Positions 7,202 through 16,700 of a stretch of DNA of 64,000 nucleotides are shown one piece after another (the stretch's first letter is position 1; each line of letters starts with the position of its first letter). The stretch is from NCBI GenBank assembly GCA_016840385.1, contig JAEOSL010000006.1:1-64000 (forward strand). The letters are read 5' to 3'. The position numbers and the translations under genes were made by a program. The stretch is from Candidatus Thorarchaeota archaeon. Lineage in GTDB: Archaea > Asgardarchaeota > Thorarchaeia > Thorarchaeales > Thorarchaeaceae. The notes under the pieces are model-generated. The model did no database searches. It saw only the letters and a list, made by a program, of their open reading frames with translations, and was not told the origin of the DNA.

Positions 7202-8656
7202 CTAAATCATTCTCCTGATAGACCGGGTCACCTCAAAGACTACAACCGCCATGATTGGAGCCCAAAATACACCGTCGAAGATACCCGCTGCACCAATAAA
7301 GACTTGATTTGCAATTGGTTGAAATGGAGGAAAAGATGTGATGAGATCTGCAATTAAGATTGATATAACAGCGACACAATACAAAGAGATGATTCGAATA
7401 GAATTGGATTTGAATGAGCTAGAATTTGAAATATTCCAAGCATGTGCCGCTTCAACTTTTATCTCAAGTAGTATTGCAGCTAAAACAAATGAGAGCATGA
7501 ATGGAATAACAAAATGCCCTCTTATTGCTGAAGTCTGCCATCCGCCAGTAGAATATGAGAAACTTGAAGCAATAATAAGGCCTAGACTGATGATTGAACC
7601 AAGTACAAGCAAATATCCACTAGGATAGATAGTAGTATTTTCATGGTTAATCCTTTGATATAAAACGAAGAGCATACTAGCTATCAGACATATTAGCGGA
7701 ATCCCTACTGAAAAGTAGTTGATGTAAATCATTGTACTCATAACTGTTCCAATGTATAATGATTGCGAAACAAGAAAGTCCGTCCAGCTTGCATCAATCT
7801 CGGGCTGAAAGAATGTGATGAAATAGAATAAAATTGCAATCAGTGTTGAAGTGCCAAGTAAGGAGAGAGAAGGAGTTTTCATCACTACTCTTTCTGTTTT
7901 GTCAGTAATTATTTGCATAGATTCAATTGTGCTCTGGTGTGTACCAAATTTAATGACTGAAAGACTGAATGCCATTGAAACAATGAGTCCGATGAATTTA
8001 ACGCTGAATGGATCAAGGAGTGAACCCATAACCGCTCGTGGAACAAGAAATTGCATGAAAAAAGAAAGTGACAATAGGAGATAATATTTTGACAATGAAA
8101 CAGAACTCCTATTACTTTCTGGATCATCTATGCTTTCTTCAAGTGAAATAAAGGCATGATATATCAGAACTGATCCAACGAAAATACCTAGAAAAAGAAA
8201 CATGAGTTCCCCAACTATTGGCATCATAATGGTAACAGCTCCATTATCCCAAAATACCATGTAATCTGTAGAATATATTATTGAAATAGAAGATATGATT
8301 ACTTGAACAACTAACAATATGACGCCGTTTCGATTCATTTTGTAAGATTCGTTCCAAACAATGACTGATAGAAAAAGAAGAATGAAAGCATATGATATGA
8401 CCATGATTAATGGCCAGAATGATTCGTAGTTACCAATATCTCTTTGATACAAGTCCATCTGTAAGTACAATGACAAAGTGGCAAGATGAGAGAGTAAGTT
8501 ACAGATGATAATGCCAAAACAAGCTCCACTTCTAATTATTGAAATAGTATCTTTTGAACGAAGTAACTTCACAATTGCAAATAGAAGAATTGCCATTAGA
8601 ACTGAAATAGCTAATCCATTTATCATAATCCCCGCAAACCAAACCCCCAACTGCAT
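7202..8656 (-). CDS. Polytopic membrane protein, unknown function
   Basis: 484 residues with roughly twelve hydrophobic segments, e.g. GLAISVLMAILLFAIVKLL, GVILLVVQVIISSISIIYS, LMFLFLGIFVGSVLIYHAF and VFIGAAGIFDGVFWAPIMAVVVFEV. A charged central loop (SLEESIDDPESNRSSVSLSK) divides it. No transporter signature is visible and I do not assign substrate or family. It is the larger cargo gene between S19 tails G and H and is followed by the exported protein at 6452-7156, which could be a functional partner. Confidence 0.7.
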   Translation of the reverse strand: MQLGVWFAGIMINGLAISVLMAILLFAIVKLLRSKDTISIIRSGACFGIIICNLLSHLATLSLYLQMDLYQRDIGNYESFWPLIMVISYAFILLFLSVIVWNESYKMNRNGVILLVVQVIISSISIIYSTDYMVFWDNGAVTIMMPIVGELMFLFLGIFVGSVLIYHAFISLEESIDDPESNRSSVSLSKYYLLLSLSFFMQFLVPRAVMGSLLDPFSVKFIGLIVSMAFSLSVIKFGTHQSTIESMQIITDKTERVVMKTPSLSLLGTSTLIAILFYFITFFQPEIDASWTDFLVSQSLYIGTVMSTMIYINYFSVGIPLICLIASMLFVLYQRINHENTTIYPSGYLLVLGSIISLGLIIASSFSYSTGGWQTSAIRGHFVIPFMLSFVLAAILLEIKVEAAHAWNISNSSSFKSNSIRIISLYCVAVISILIADLITSFPPFQPIANQVFIGAAGIFDGVFWAPIMAVVVFEVTRSIRRMI

Positions 8657-8774
8657 GTATATTCAGTATAGATTGATTTTAAAAACGTAACTAAAAAATA
8701 AACGGAATTCTTGAATAAGTAAGAAAAATCGTCGTAATCAAATTGACTACAAGAATATGAAAAATGAAAGAATA

Positions 8775-8891
8775 GCTCTTTCCTCGAAAAGGAAAAGAGC
8801 CAATCGTTTTCTATTTCAGCGGTACGTAAGCTGAAGACTTGGTAGCACCGATTCCGGGATTTCCGTGCTTAACTCTGGCCATAGGCGAGCT
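8775..8891 (-). repeat. S19-tail repeat H
   Basis: Minus strand 8891 to 8811 encodes SSPMARVKHG through GIGATKSSAYVPLK and TAG. A clean hairpin GCTCTTTCC / GGAAAAGAGC spans 8775-8800. The 85 bases 8809-8893 are identical to repeat C (1892-1976) although the two lie 7 kb apart. Confidence 0.94.
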
Positions 8892-9086
8892 GATTATTAG
8901 GACAAACCCAACATAATTTGAGATATTTGTCATAAGAAATGATTTATTGTAAATTTAACCTGAAACCTGTAGTCACAATCGAATTTCTAGACAATCTATA
9001 GATGCACGTCAGAAGTTTTACACATTGAATTCGCGAATAAGGGATGCGAGCTATCACGGTGTAATCTTGGAGGCCCAACTAACAAA

Positions 9087-10526
9087 ATGGCATCAACTGA
9101 CTCTATGGACATTGACCTACATAAGACAAAACGTATCCTAAAGGAGCTATTAGAGCACACTATTGAAGGGATTGCCATCATTGGTGATGATGAACGGATC
9201 GAGTATGTGAATAACCGTATCTGTGAGATTCTGGGAACGTCACGTGATGAGATTATTGGTCAGTCTTTCAAAAGATTCATTCATCCTACTAGCTCTGACA
9301 TTGCTATCGAACATTACACTAGTAGACTTGACGGAGCATTGACTCCCTCTACTTACGAGATCAAGGTGGTTCGTGGAGATGATGAATCACGCACTCTCCA
9401 TCTTAGCTCATCTGTCCTTACAAATGGTGAGAACAAAATCAAGATACTTGCACAAGTTCATGATGTGACAGAGGAACGCTGTACTCAAAGTTCACTCTCT
9501 GACTATTTGATGAAGTACTCCACCTTGGTTGAAACAATGAATGAGGGTCTTGGGGTCATCGATGATGAAGGAATTTTTATCCATGCAAATACTGCATTGT
9601 GTAAGATGCTTGATTACACTAATAATGAACTAGTGGGTAGAAGCACTGCTGACATTATGCACGGCGATAATTTTGATGCAGTATTTGACAAGATCAAAGA
9701 TCGTATGGCTGGCAAGTCCACTCGCTATGAAACGCATCTTGTTCACAGGTCTGGAAGTTTAATCCCCACGATGGTTTCAGGATCTCCTTTGTTCAATGAG
9801 GATGGAGCGTACACTGGGAGTTTTGCTATTTTCACTGATATCACTAAACAGAAAAAAATTGAGAAAGATCTTCAAACTACTCGAAATAGATCACTGCTCT
9901 ATCTGGATCTGATGAGTCACGACATCAGAAATCATCTTCAAGAGATTCAGGTTGCAGCAGAGTTGATACAATACAATACAGGTACTCCAACTGCGGCAGA
10001 ACTAGTAGAACGTATTCTCGATTCAGTATCAAAATCCTCAGGGATAATTTCTGAAACTAGGACAATTGACACTCTGGCTAAATTACCACTCACTGATAGA
10101 TCACTTGATATAACAATCAAAGAAACTGTGATGGCTGCAATTACACATTTTGATGATGTTGATTTTCGAATGTCGATTCAGATATCAGATGCACTTGTAC
10201 GAGCAGATGAATATCTAGAGTTGCTATTGTCTGATCTACTTTCGAATGCGTGTCAGCGTTGTAGTCATGATGTGAAGCGAGTCTGGATCACACTCACAGA
10301 GAATATGACCGCCTACGAATTGGTAGTAAGTGATAATGGATCTGGAATTCCTGATGTTCATGCGAATGACCTACTCACCCCCTCGCAACGTCTTAGTGGT
10401 CTCCACTTGTATCTGGCACATTATATCGTTGAAAAATACGGCGGCGTTCTCGAAGTATTCAACAGGGTTCAAGATGAACCACATCAGGGATTATCAATAA
10501 AAGTCAACTTTCCAAAGACCCATTGA
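9087..10526 (+). CDS. PAS-PAS sensor histidine kinase
   Basis: 479 residues, cytoplasmic, no membrane segment. Two PAS domains (about 18-130 with IAIIGDDERIEYVNNRICEI, and about 140-260 with GVIDDEGIFIHANTALCKML) are followed by a dimerisation helix with the phospho-acceptor His near residue 277 (MSHDIRNHLQEIQ). The ATPase domain carries an N box (LLSNACQRC) and a G1 box (SDNGSGIPD). It should sense a small ligand or redox state and autophosphorylate; no response regulator is nearby. A GGAGG lies 13 bases before the ATG, rather far. It is the single cargo gene between S19 tails H and I and resembles the truncated kinase at the left edge. Confidence 0.92.
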   Translation: MASTDSMDIDLHKTKRILKELLEHTIEGIAIIGDDERIEYVNNRICEILGTSRDEIIGQSFKRFIHPTSSDIAIEHYTSRLDGALTPSTYEIKVVRGDDESRTLHLSSSVLTNGENKIKILAQVHDVTEERCTQSSLSDYLMKYSTLVETMNEGLGVIDDEGIFIHANTALCKMLDYTNNELVGRSTADIMHGDNFDAVFDKIKDRMAGKSTRYETHLVHRSGSLIPTMVSGSPLFNEDGAYTGSFAIFTDITKQKKIEKDLQTTRNRSLLYLDLMSHDIRNHLQEIQVAAELIQYNTGTPTAAELVERILDSVSKSSGIISETRTIDTLAKLPLTDRSLDITIKETVMAAITHFDDVDFRMSIQISDALVRADEYLELLLSDLLSNACQRCSHDVKRVWITLTENMTAYELVVSDNGSGIPDVHANDLLTPSQRLSGLHLYLAHYIVEKYGGVLEVFNRVQDEPHQGLSIKVNFPKTH

Positions 10527-10559
10527 CCTTCTAGAATCATTTTTGAAAAATGAAAGAGT

Positions 10560-10680
10560 AGCTCCAATCTTTCTTCTGAAAGGAGCTAGTCGTCTTCTAT
10601 TTTAGCGGAACGTAAGCTGAAGACTTGGTAGCACCGATTCCGGGATTTCCATGCTTCACTCTTCCCATAGGTGAGCTAAA
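10560..10680 (-). repeat. S19-tail repeat I
   Basis: Minus strand 10680 to 10597 encodes FSSPMGRVKHG through GIGATKSSAYVPLK and TAG. The hairpin AGCTCC / GGAGCT with an inner CTTT/AAAG spans 10560-10587. It separates the histidine kinase module from the Septu-like module. Confidence 0.93.
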
Positions 10681-10764
10681 ATATGCAGGATATAGTTGCC
10701 AGCTATAGCTCTTCTATTGTGCTAACTGTTATATGAGCTGCTAGAGTAAAGAGAACCGGGGACA

Positions 10765-12105
10765 ATGTATCTAGTTGAGTTAAATCTTCAGAATATTCGA
10801 TGCTTTAAGAATATGAAACTACGCTTTGTTGATGATGATGAAAAACCAATAATGTGGACTGTTATTTTCGGTGAGAATGGTACAGGTAAAAGTACAATTC
10901 TCCGTTCAATTGTACTCCTTCTTTCCAGTAGAAAAAGACTCGAAGATCTAATGAAGGTGTCAAATCCTATACGTGAAGGAACCCCTAGTGGAAGGGGAAC
11001 TGTAACGATTATGCTGGACGAAACTAGTAAGAGGTTAGAGAAATTTCTTGAGTTGGGCTGGATTTTCAATAACACAAAAGACAGAATTCCTAATGTAATG
11101 GAACCTGCGGGTGGGAATGATAAAATTTTTCTTGAAGGTGAGAAAGATTCCTTCTTCTTTTGTGCGTACGGTGAAACAAGATTACCCAGTGCCAAACCAT
11201 ATCGAGGGAGTCAATGGGATGATTCAGATCCAGAAAATGAAAATGTAATCTCATTGTTTAATGAAGGTGTGGCCTTAAAACCAGTCGATAAGGGGATAAT
11301 GAATATTCGTCACCATTTCCTTGAAGGTAACGAAAAATATCAAAGTGCAATGAAAGCATTATTGAACATACTACCAAGTGCACCCCCCTTTATAGAAATG
11401 TCACAGAGAGAGGAAGCTCTTTTCAAAACACCAAACGGAAATTTAGCTGTTGGTCAACTATCTAGTGGATATAGAGATGTGGTATGTCTCTTGGTTGATA
11501 TAATAACACGATTATTTGAAAAATTCCCTGAAAGTAAAGATCCATTGAAGGAGTCCGGAATTGTTCTTATTGATGAAATCTCTCTTCATTTACATCCAAG
11601 GTGGCAAAAGGTTGTCATAGGCAATTTACGTAAACATCTGCCAAATATTCAATTTATTGTCACATCCCATTCTCCATTAGTTGCACAATCGTTGAAGGAG
11701 AATGAAGTAGTAACATTAAAACAATCCGGCATAGGTAGGAACAGAATTATTGAAGTAAAGCGGCACGAATTCAGTCCTAAAGGCATGAGTGCAGATCAAC
11801 TACTTACTAGCTCAATTTTTGGTCTTGAATCAGCAAAATCTCTTGAAGTTGAAGCTTTGAGAAGAAAATTCAGGAAGCTAAGGAAGTTAATTCTCAAAGA
11901 GGTAGCATCCGAAAAACAAGAGGAAGAATACCAGAGAGTAGTTGACGAATTAAAAAGAGTGGGAGAAGCTCCTGGTGACACAGATTTGTTGAGAAGACTC
12001 AATTTAGCATTCCAAGATGCATTATCAGATATTGGAGATAGCGATCTAGTAGAACGACCGTCACTTGAAGAACTGAAGAAATTAGCAGATGAAATGAAAG
12101 ATTAG
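10765..12105 (+). CDS. ptuA: Septu-like defence ATPase (PtuA type)
   Basis: 446-residue ABC/SMC-type ATPase without a transporter part. Walker A GENGTGKST at about residues 36-44, signature LSSGYRDVV at about 232, Walker B GIVLIDEISLHLHP at about 265, and the switch region TSHSPLVAQSL at about 310. A charged coiled-coil C-terminus follows. Together with the adjacent HNH nuclease gene, this is the layout of Septu (PtuAB) anti-phage systems and of the effectors of some retrons, in which the ATPase controls the nuclease. No reverse transcriptase is nearby, so Septu is the better name. It starts 85 bases past S19 tail I, and its stop is 15 bases before the next gene. Confidence 0.85.
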   Translation: MYLVELNLQNIRCFKNMKLRFVDDDEKPIMWTVIFGENGTGKSTILRSIVLLLSSRKRLEDLMKVSNPIREGTPSGRGTVTIMLDETSKRLEKFLELGWIFNNTKDRIPNVMEPAGGNDKIFLEGEKDSFFFCAYGETRLPSAKPYRGSQWDDSDPENENVISLFNEGVALKPVDKGIMNIRHHFLEGNEKYQSAMKALLNILPSAPPFIEMSQREEALFKTPNGNLAVGQLSSGYRDVVCLLVDIITRLFEKFPESKDPLKESGIVLIDEISLHLHPRWQKVVIGNLRKHLPNIQFIVTSHSPLVAQSLKENEVVTLKQSGIGRNRIIEVKRHEFSPKGMSADQLLTSSIFGLESAKSLEVEALRRKFRKLRKLILKEVASEKQEEEYQRVVDELKRVGEAPGDTDLLRRLNLAFQDALSDIGDSDLVERPSLEELKKLADEMKD

Positions 12106-12120
12106 GGCTGTTAATCCAAC

Positions 12121-12903
12121 ATGATATCATACAATAGAAATTCGGTTCAATCTCCAGATTGGCTTGTTGATAAAAGAAACAAAAAACAAAATGATTCAAT
12201 GTTATTGCAATTTCATCAAGACACCAAGAAGAGATGGAAAGAAACCGGGAAAAAAAATACTGATTGGCCATCGAAAATTAAGGACCAATGGAAAGATTGT
12301 AGGGATAAACTGATAGAAATCTTCCATGGAAAGTGTGCTTATTGTGATACTAGGAGAATGGGACACGGTAATGTTGAACATTTTCGACCAAAGGATTTGA
12401 GAAAGTATTGGTGGCTTTCATTGACATGGGAGAACTTGTTATTCTCTTGTGAACGGTGTAATCAAAGCCACAAAAGAAGAGAATTTCCATTAGGACCGGG
12501 TAGTATGAGAGCCGATGAACCACTTAATAATCACCATTTTGAAAATAACATCATAATCAATCCACTTGATGAAGATCCTGAAGCTCTTATAGCTTACAGG
12601 AATGATGGGGATCAGGAAAATCTAGTTGCAGAACCCTCACTTACGTCACCAAAACGTGTTAGAGTGACAACGCATATAGAATTGCTTAAACTAAATGAAG
12701 ATAGTCAGGTGAATCTGGCAAGGAGAGAAATAAGAAATGTCTTCAATATTTGTCTATCAATATACAGGAATCCAAAGTCATCAGCCAGTGACAGAAAGGA
12801 TTCTGAAATACAGTTACGATACATGGCATCTGATGATGGAGAGTGCGCAGGAATGATTCGCTATCTTCTGAGGAAACATGGATATCCGAAGCTAATTGCC
12901 TAA
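12121..12903 (+). CDS. ptuB: Septu-like HNH nuclease (PtuB type)
   Basis: 260 residues. The HNH core carries two zinc-binding pairs and the catalytic motif: CAYC (about residue 73), NVEHFRPK (about 84-91, catalytic His), YWWLSLTWENLLFSCERCN (about 95-114) and EFPLG. This arrangement is characteristic of PtuB and related retron-associated HNH proteins. It is probably activated by the ATPase encoded just upstream to cleave invading or cellular nucleic acid. The two genes form an operon with a 15-base gap. No promoter of its own is visible. Confidence 0.86.
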   Translation: MISYNRNSVQSPDWLVDKRNKKQNDSMLLQFHQDTKKRWKETGKKNTDWPSKIKDQWKDCRDKLIEIFHGKCAYCDTRRMGHGNVEHFRPKDLRKYWWLSLTWENLLFSCERCNQSHKRREFPLGPGSMRADEPLNNHHFENNIIINPLDEDPEALIAYRNDGDQENLVAEPSLTSPKRVRVTTHIELLKLNEDSQVNLARREIRNVFNICLSIYRNPKSSASDRKDSEIQLRYMASDDGECAGMIRYLLRKHGYPKLIA

Positions 12904-12917
12904 TTTCTCATTGATTT

Positions 12918-13208
12918 TCAGACAATAACAAAGCTGTGAGGAAACAACACAAAATATTCTACCACAATCGATAGCAACACACCGCTCATCACTAATCCCT
13001 TCCCCTTACCCTGATTGGTTTCAGTGAACCAGAGAATGACTCCAATGAGCACGATGATCACACCCGATATCTGACCGATGAAGAGGAGAAAGTCCCATAT
13101 CTCAATGAAGTAACTCATAATCAGATTCGCAAAGTTCTGAAGGGGGCTCTGCATGAGTAGAGTTGGCATTGTGATTGCTCCTGTGAATGTAGCATCAGAA
13201 ATCACCAT
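12918..13208 (-). CDS. Small two-helix membrane protein (possibly pilin-like)
   Basis: 96 residues with two long hydrophobic helices (FLLFIGQISGVIIVLIGVILWF and GLVMSGVLLSIVVEYFVLF) separated by a short basic loop (NQGKGKG). The layout resembles TrbC/VirB2-type pilins of conjugation systems, but the N-terminus lacks a clear cleavable signal and I cannot confirm the family. It converges on ptuB (14 bases apart). The HerA-type ATPase lies on the other side of the decayed S19 tail, so a link with that DNA pump is possible but not shown. Confidence 0.5.
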   Translation of the reverse strand: MVISDATFTGAITMPTLLMQSPLQNFANLIMSYFIEIWDFLLFIGQISGVIIVLIGVILWFTETNQGKGKGLVMSGVLLSIVVEYFVLFPHSFVIV

Positions 13209-13743
13209 ACGGAAATCAAAGGATTAAAGGAACAATACGATGAGTCCGTGAGCGATCCCTGACACCATCTCTCAATGTTGGATGGTGCCTTTTTAACTCG
13301 TCAATAAACTCACTTTGAATTTCGGGGTGCAAATTATCTTCGAAAAGCGAGAGAGTAATTCTTTTTCCATTCAAGAAAAGAATTCATCACTAATTATTCG
13401 AATACGACATATGCTGAAGACTTGTAGCATTGATTCCGAGGTTGTCATGGATAACTTTGGTTATGAGGTTAGAAAATTCTTATCCGGAAAATGGAACACA
13501 AAACTATCACTTTCCTGCAAAGTACGACCTTGATACATTGCAGAAGTCCACCATGAGGTGTGTTGACGAGAAAAAATAGCACCATAATCTTGCTTTAGCT
13601 ACTCAGAAGCACCTTATCTCTCTATATAGTAGTACAATAGTTCATGGTGAACTTCTATCAATTAGAAAATACCTATCATAGTTCTAAGCTTGTTATTTGA
13701 TAATGAAATTCACAAGAGAGTGAATTAGAAACAAGAAATACAA
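13209..13743. other. Non-coding stretch holding the decayed S19 tail
   Basis: No convincing gene. It contains S19-tail repeat J (13357-13464) and, to its right, about 280 AT-rich bases before the HerA-type ATPase. A 72-codon open frame at 13315-13533 runs through the repeat and is explained by it. Confidence 0.6.
13357..13464 (-). repeat. S19-tail repeat J (decayed)
   Basis: Bases about 13390-13463 align with the other tails, sharing ATGCTGAAGACTTG-TAGC, TTGATTCCGAGG and CTTTGG-TAT. They have a one-base deletion and many substitutions, so S19 codons are no longer readable. The flanking hairpin survives (AATTCTTTT / AAAAGAATT, 13357-13384). It is the most degraded of the ten copies although it bounds the module nearest the intact gene. 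Confidence 0.8.
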
Positions 13744-16700
13744 ATGGTGTTAACTTTGCTAGGTACAATCCTGAAACCACTAATGAAACTGGCTGTGATG
13801 GGTAGTATAGTTGCTATCTGTACACTCTTTCTATCAAATATCATTACTCTTCCTCTTCACTATATTCCCTCATCGACGCCACATATTGTGAAGCAAGTAG
13901 GTGCCGCCATTTCCATCATATTTCTTGGAGCTGGTTTTGCAGCACTGATCTTTGCAAAAGAATGGCGAGTCATGAAATATACTGGACCCTTGGGGATTCT
14001 AGCACCCACTTTGATCTTTCTCATCAGCTATCTCATCGCAATTCCTCAGATTCTGTTTACACTAAGCCCTCTACAGATCGTTGTAGTTATTATATTGATT
14101 ATCAGTGGTATTCTAGTTCTAACAGATATTTTCACTGGAAAGATCAGTGGTACTCCATGGTTGAAGAGATTCACTATCCCGCAATCATCTTCATCCCTCA
14201 AAACTGGAACATCTGCTGCAGTTTCTGTGTCAACTACAACTATTGAGTCATTTGGTGCCTTTGAGATAGTAGAGATGCCTGAGGAATATATCTTTGACAC
14301 TCAGAATTCAAATCCTAGATTCTGGGAACCTTTCAAGAACATGCTCAGAGCTATGATGGCATCTGGAGCTCCTTTTGGATTCCGATTTGAAAGAATCTGG
14401 GGTAAGACAAGATTGTACTACCTTACCCTCGGAAGGTCTGCTGAGAATCTCCGAATGAACATGGATCTTCTTCAACGACTCCTAGGTAGTATGCTTCCCA
14501 AGTTCCGATTTGAGCGCAGAGATCGAATGCCCTCAGTTCAGTATAGTGATGGTGTTGTTGGAACTCTGACTGGAGAACTTGTGTCAATTGAGAATACACG
14601 TCAACGACCCGATCCAATGACTGTGATAGCTGAGTCGCTACTCCAGATGGAGAATGGTATCTTTCAGGTCTATGCAACACCAGTCTCACCGGGAGTCATG
14701 AGATCATTCAAGCGCATGATGGCTAATCGTGAGTACAGGTCTACCATGCAGAAGGCACAACACACGGTATCAACAAAGCGAGGTGGCCTATTCTCTGGTG
14801 GTGGAGAAACCTCAGCAACGGTGATTGATATCGATACTACAACTGAGGCTGATAGACTATTCCGAAAACACCAGAGACATAGCATTGAGCATGCATGCAA
14901 TGCAGAGATCAGTATTGCGTGTTGGGGAAAGAACATAGAACAGTCCGAGAGAGATGCACGACTGATTCTTGAGGTGACAAAGAGTACAGTTGTACCTGAT
15001 GACCCGACGAATGATCTGAAGGTGCGTATATACAAGAAGCCTGAGCTTGTACAGCATATTACCACTGGAAGACCCATCGGTCGAACTACACTCTTGACCC
15101 CTGAAGAGTTTGCTATGTTCTTCACTTTACCTAAGTCGGATGTGAGTGTAGTTCTCAGCAAACGGGAGGTCTTCTCTACTGCGACCAGACCAGTTCCCGA
15201 ACCAGTTGAATCAGTAGTTATTCCAGTGACAGAAGAGCAAGCCGAGAGGCGATTAGTATACTCAGAGTGGCGTATTCCCAATCACAAAGCAATCATTCTT
15301 GGTAACCCCATCAGTGCTAGCGGTTGTGGGGTTGCGGGTCAGTTTGTCTGGTTTGATATTCAGAAACTAGAGTCACATCTCGCCATCTATGGGAATACCA
15401 GATCGGGAAAGACGACCACAGCTCTCTCAGTTGTTGCACAGGCAATTCGTTCAGGTCTGAACGTATTGATTCTTGTTCCCATGCGGATTTCGGACTGGAT
15501 TACACTGATGTACCTATTTCCAGACAAGTTCTGGGTATTCAAGATTGGAGGTGACTCTGCGCTCTCAATGCATCTGAACATGTTTCAACCTCCTCCTGGA
15601 GTACAGGTTGCAGAGTGGATTACTGCTCTGGGTGATCTCCTCTCCAGCTGGATGCCAAACGACCGAGTGATGAGGATGCATCTGGATGATGTCCTTCACA
15701 CTGCATATAGAAACTGTGGCTGGGATGTAGAAACGAACAAGATGGGTCGCCCTATCTTGTTGAGTGACTTCTGGGATGCTGTCGAAGAGGTCTGTCTGAA
15801 CATCCCTTATGGTAACGAGATGAAACAGAACTTCTTTGGTGCTATTTACAGTCGGATCTCGAACATGATACGTAACAAGATTCTTGTTGATACTTACAAC
15901 ACGGATGAGGGAATCACATGGGAACAAGTTGCGAATAATAACATCCTGATCAGTACAGAAGGTGTGGCCTCTGATGAGGATAGCTCCTTCATAATGGGAC
16001 TCCTCTCTATTGGCCTTCATATGTACAAGCGAGTTCACCAGACCAAGAAGGTAACGAACCTTCTGGTTATTGAGGAGGCTAGTTATGTTCTGACAAATCC
16101 CGATGGTCCAGATCACTATGGTCACAATTCAAGTCATTTCACTGTGAATCGTATCGTCGAGATATTGACCACTGGTGGAGGTAATGGACTTGGAGTCATG
16201 ATCCTAGAGCAGTTTCCAAGTAGACTACATCCTGCTGTTGTCAAGCTAATAGTGAACACCATTGTCCATGCCATGGGCGAGAAAGTTGAACGACTGCTTA
16301 TTGGTGGTCATATTGGAATAGATGAGAAACGGACCGAGCACATCCATCAACTGGGTAAGGGTGAAACCATCGTCTTCCTTGAGGGTGAGGGTGCTGCACG
16401 CAGTGTAAAGATACTCCCCCTGAACTTGTACCTTGACTTTCCACTACCAGAGCGGAAAATCAAGGATGAAGAGATTATCAAGCATATGGAACCTATCTAT
16501 GAGAAGTATCCTGGATTAGGGAAGTGTGTTGAAATTCCCAAGGAGATTCGGGATAGAATTGCACGTGCAAAGCCTTCTGACCAGATCAAACCCACAGGAG
16601 TTGGTCCTGCTCCCATTGAGACCAATGGTATCAAAGTGACAGAGCGTAAGAACATCCATGAGTTTCTGGACAACCACATTCGTGACCTTGCTCAAAATCC

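Noticed and set aside
378..10680. CRISPR array or ordinary dispersed repeat family
   Set aside because: Spacing is 0.6-2.6 kb, the repeats encode S19 codons plus a terminator, and no cas gene is present.
13315..13533. 72-codon plus-strand open frame
   Set aside because: It runs through the decayed S19 tail and has no ribosome binding site or recognisable sequence; it is explained by the repeat.
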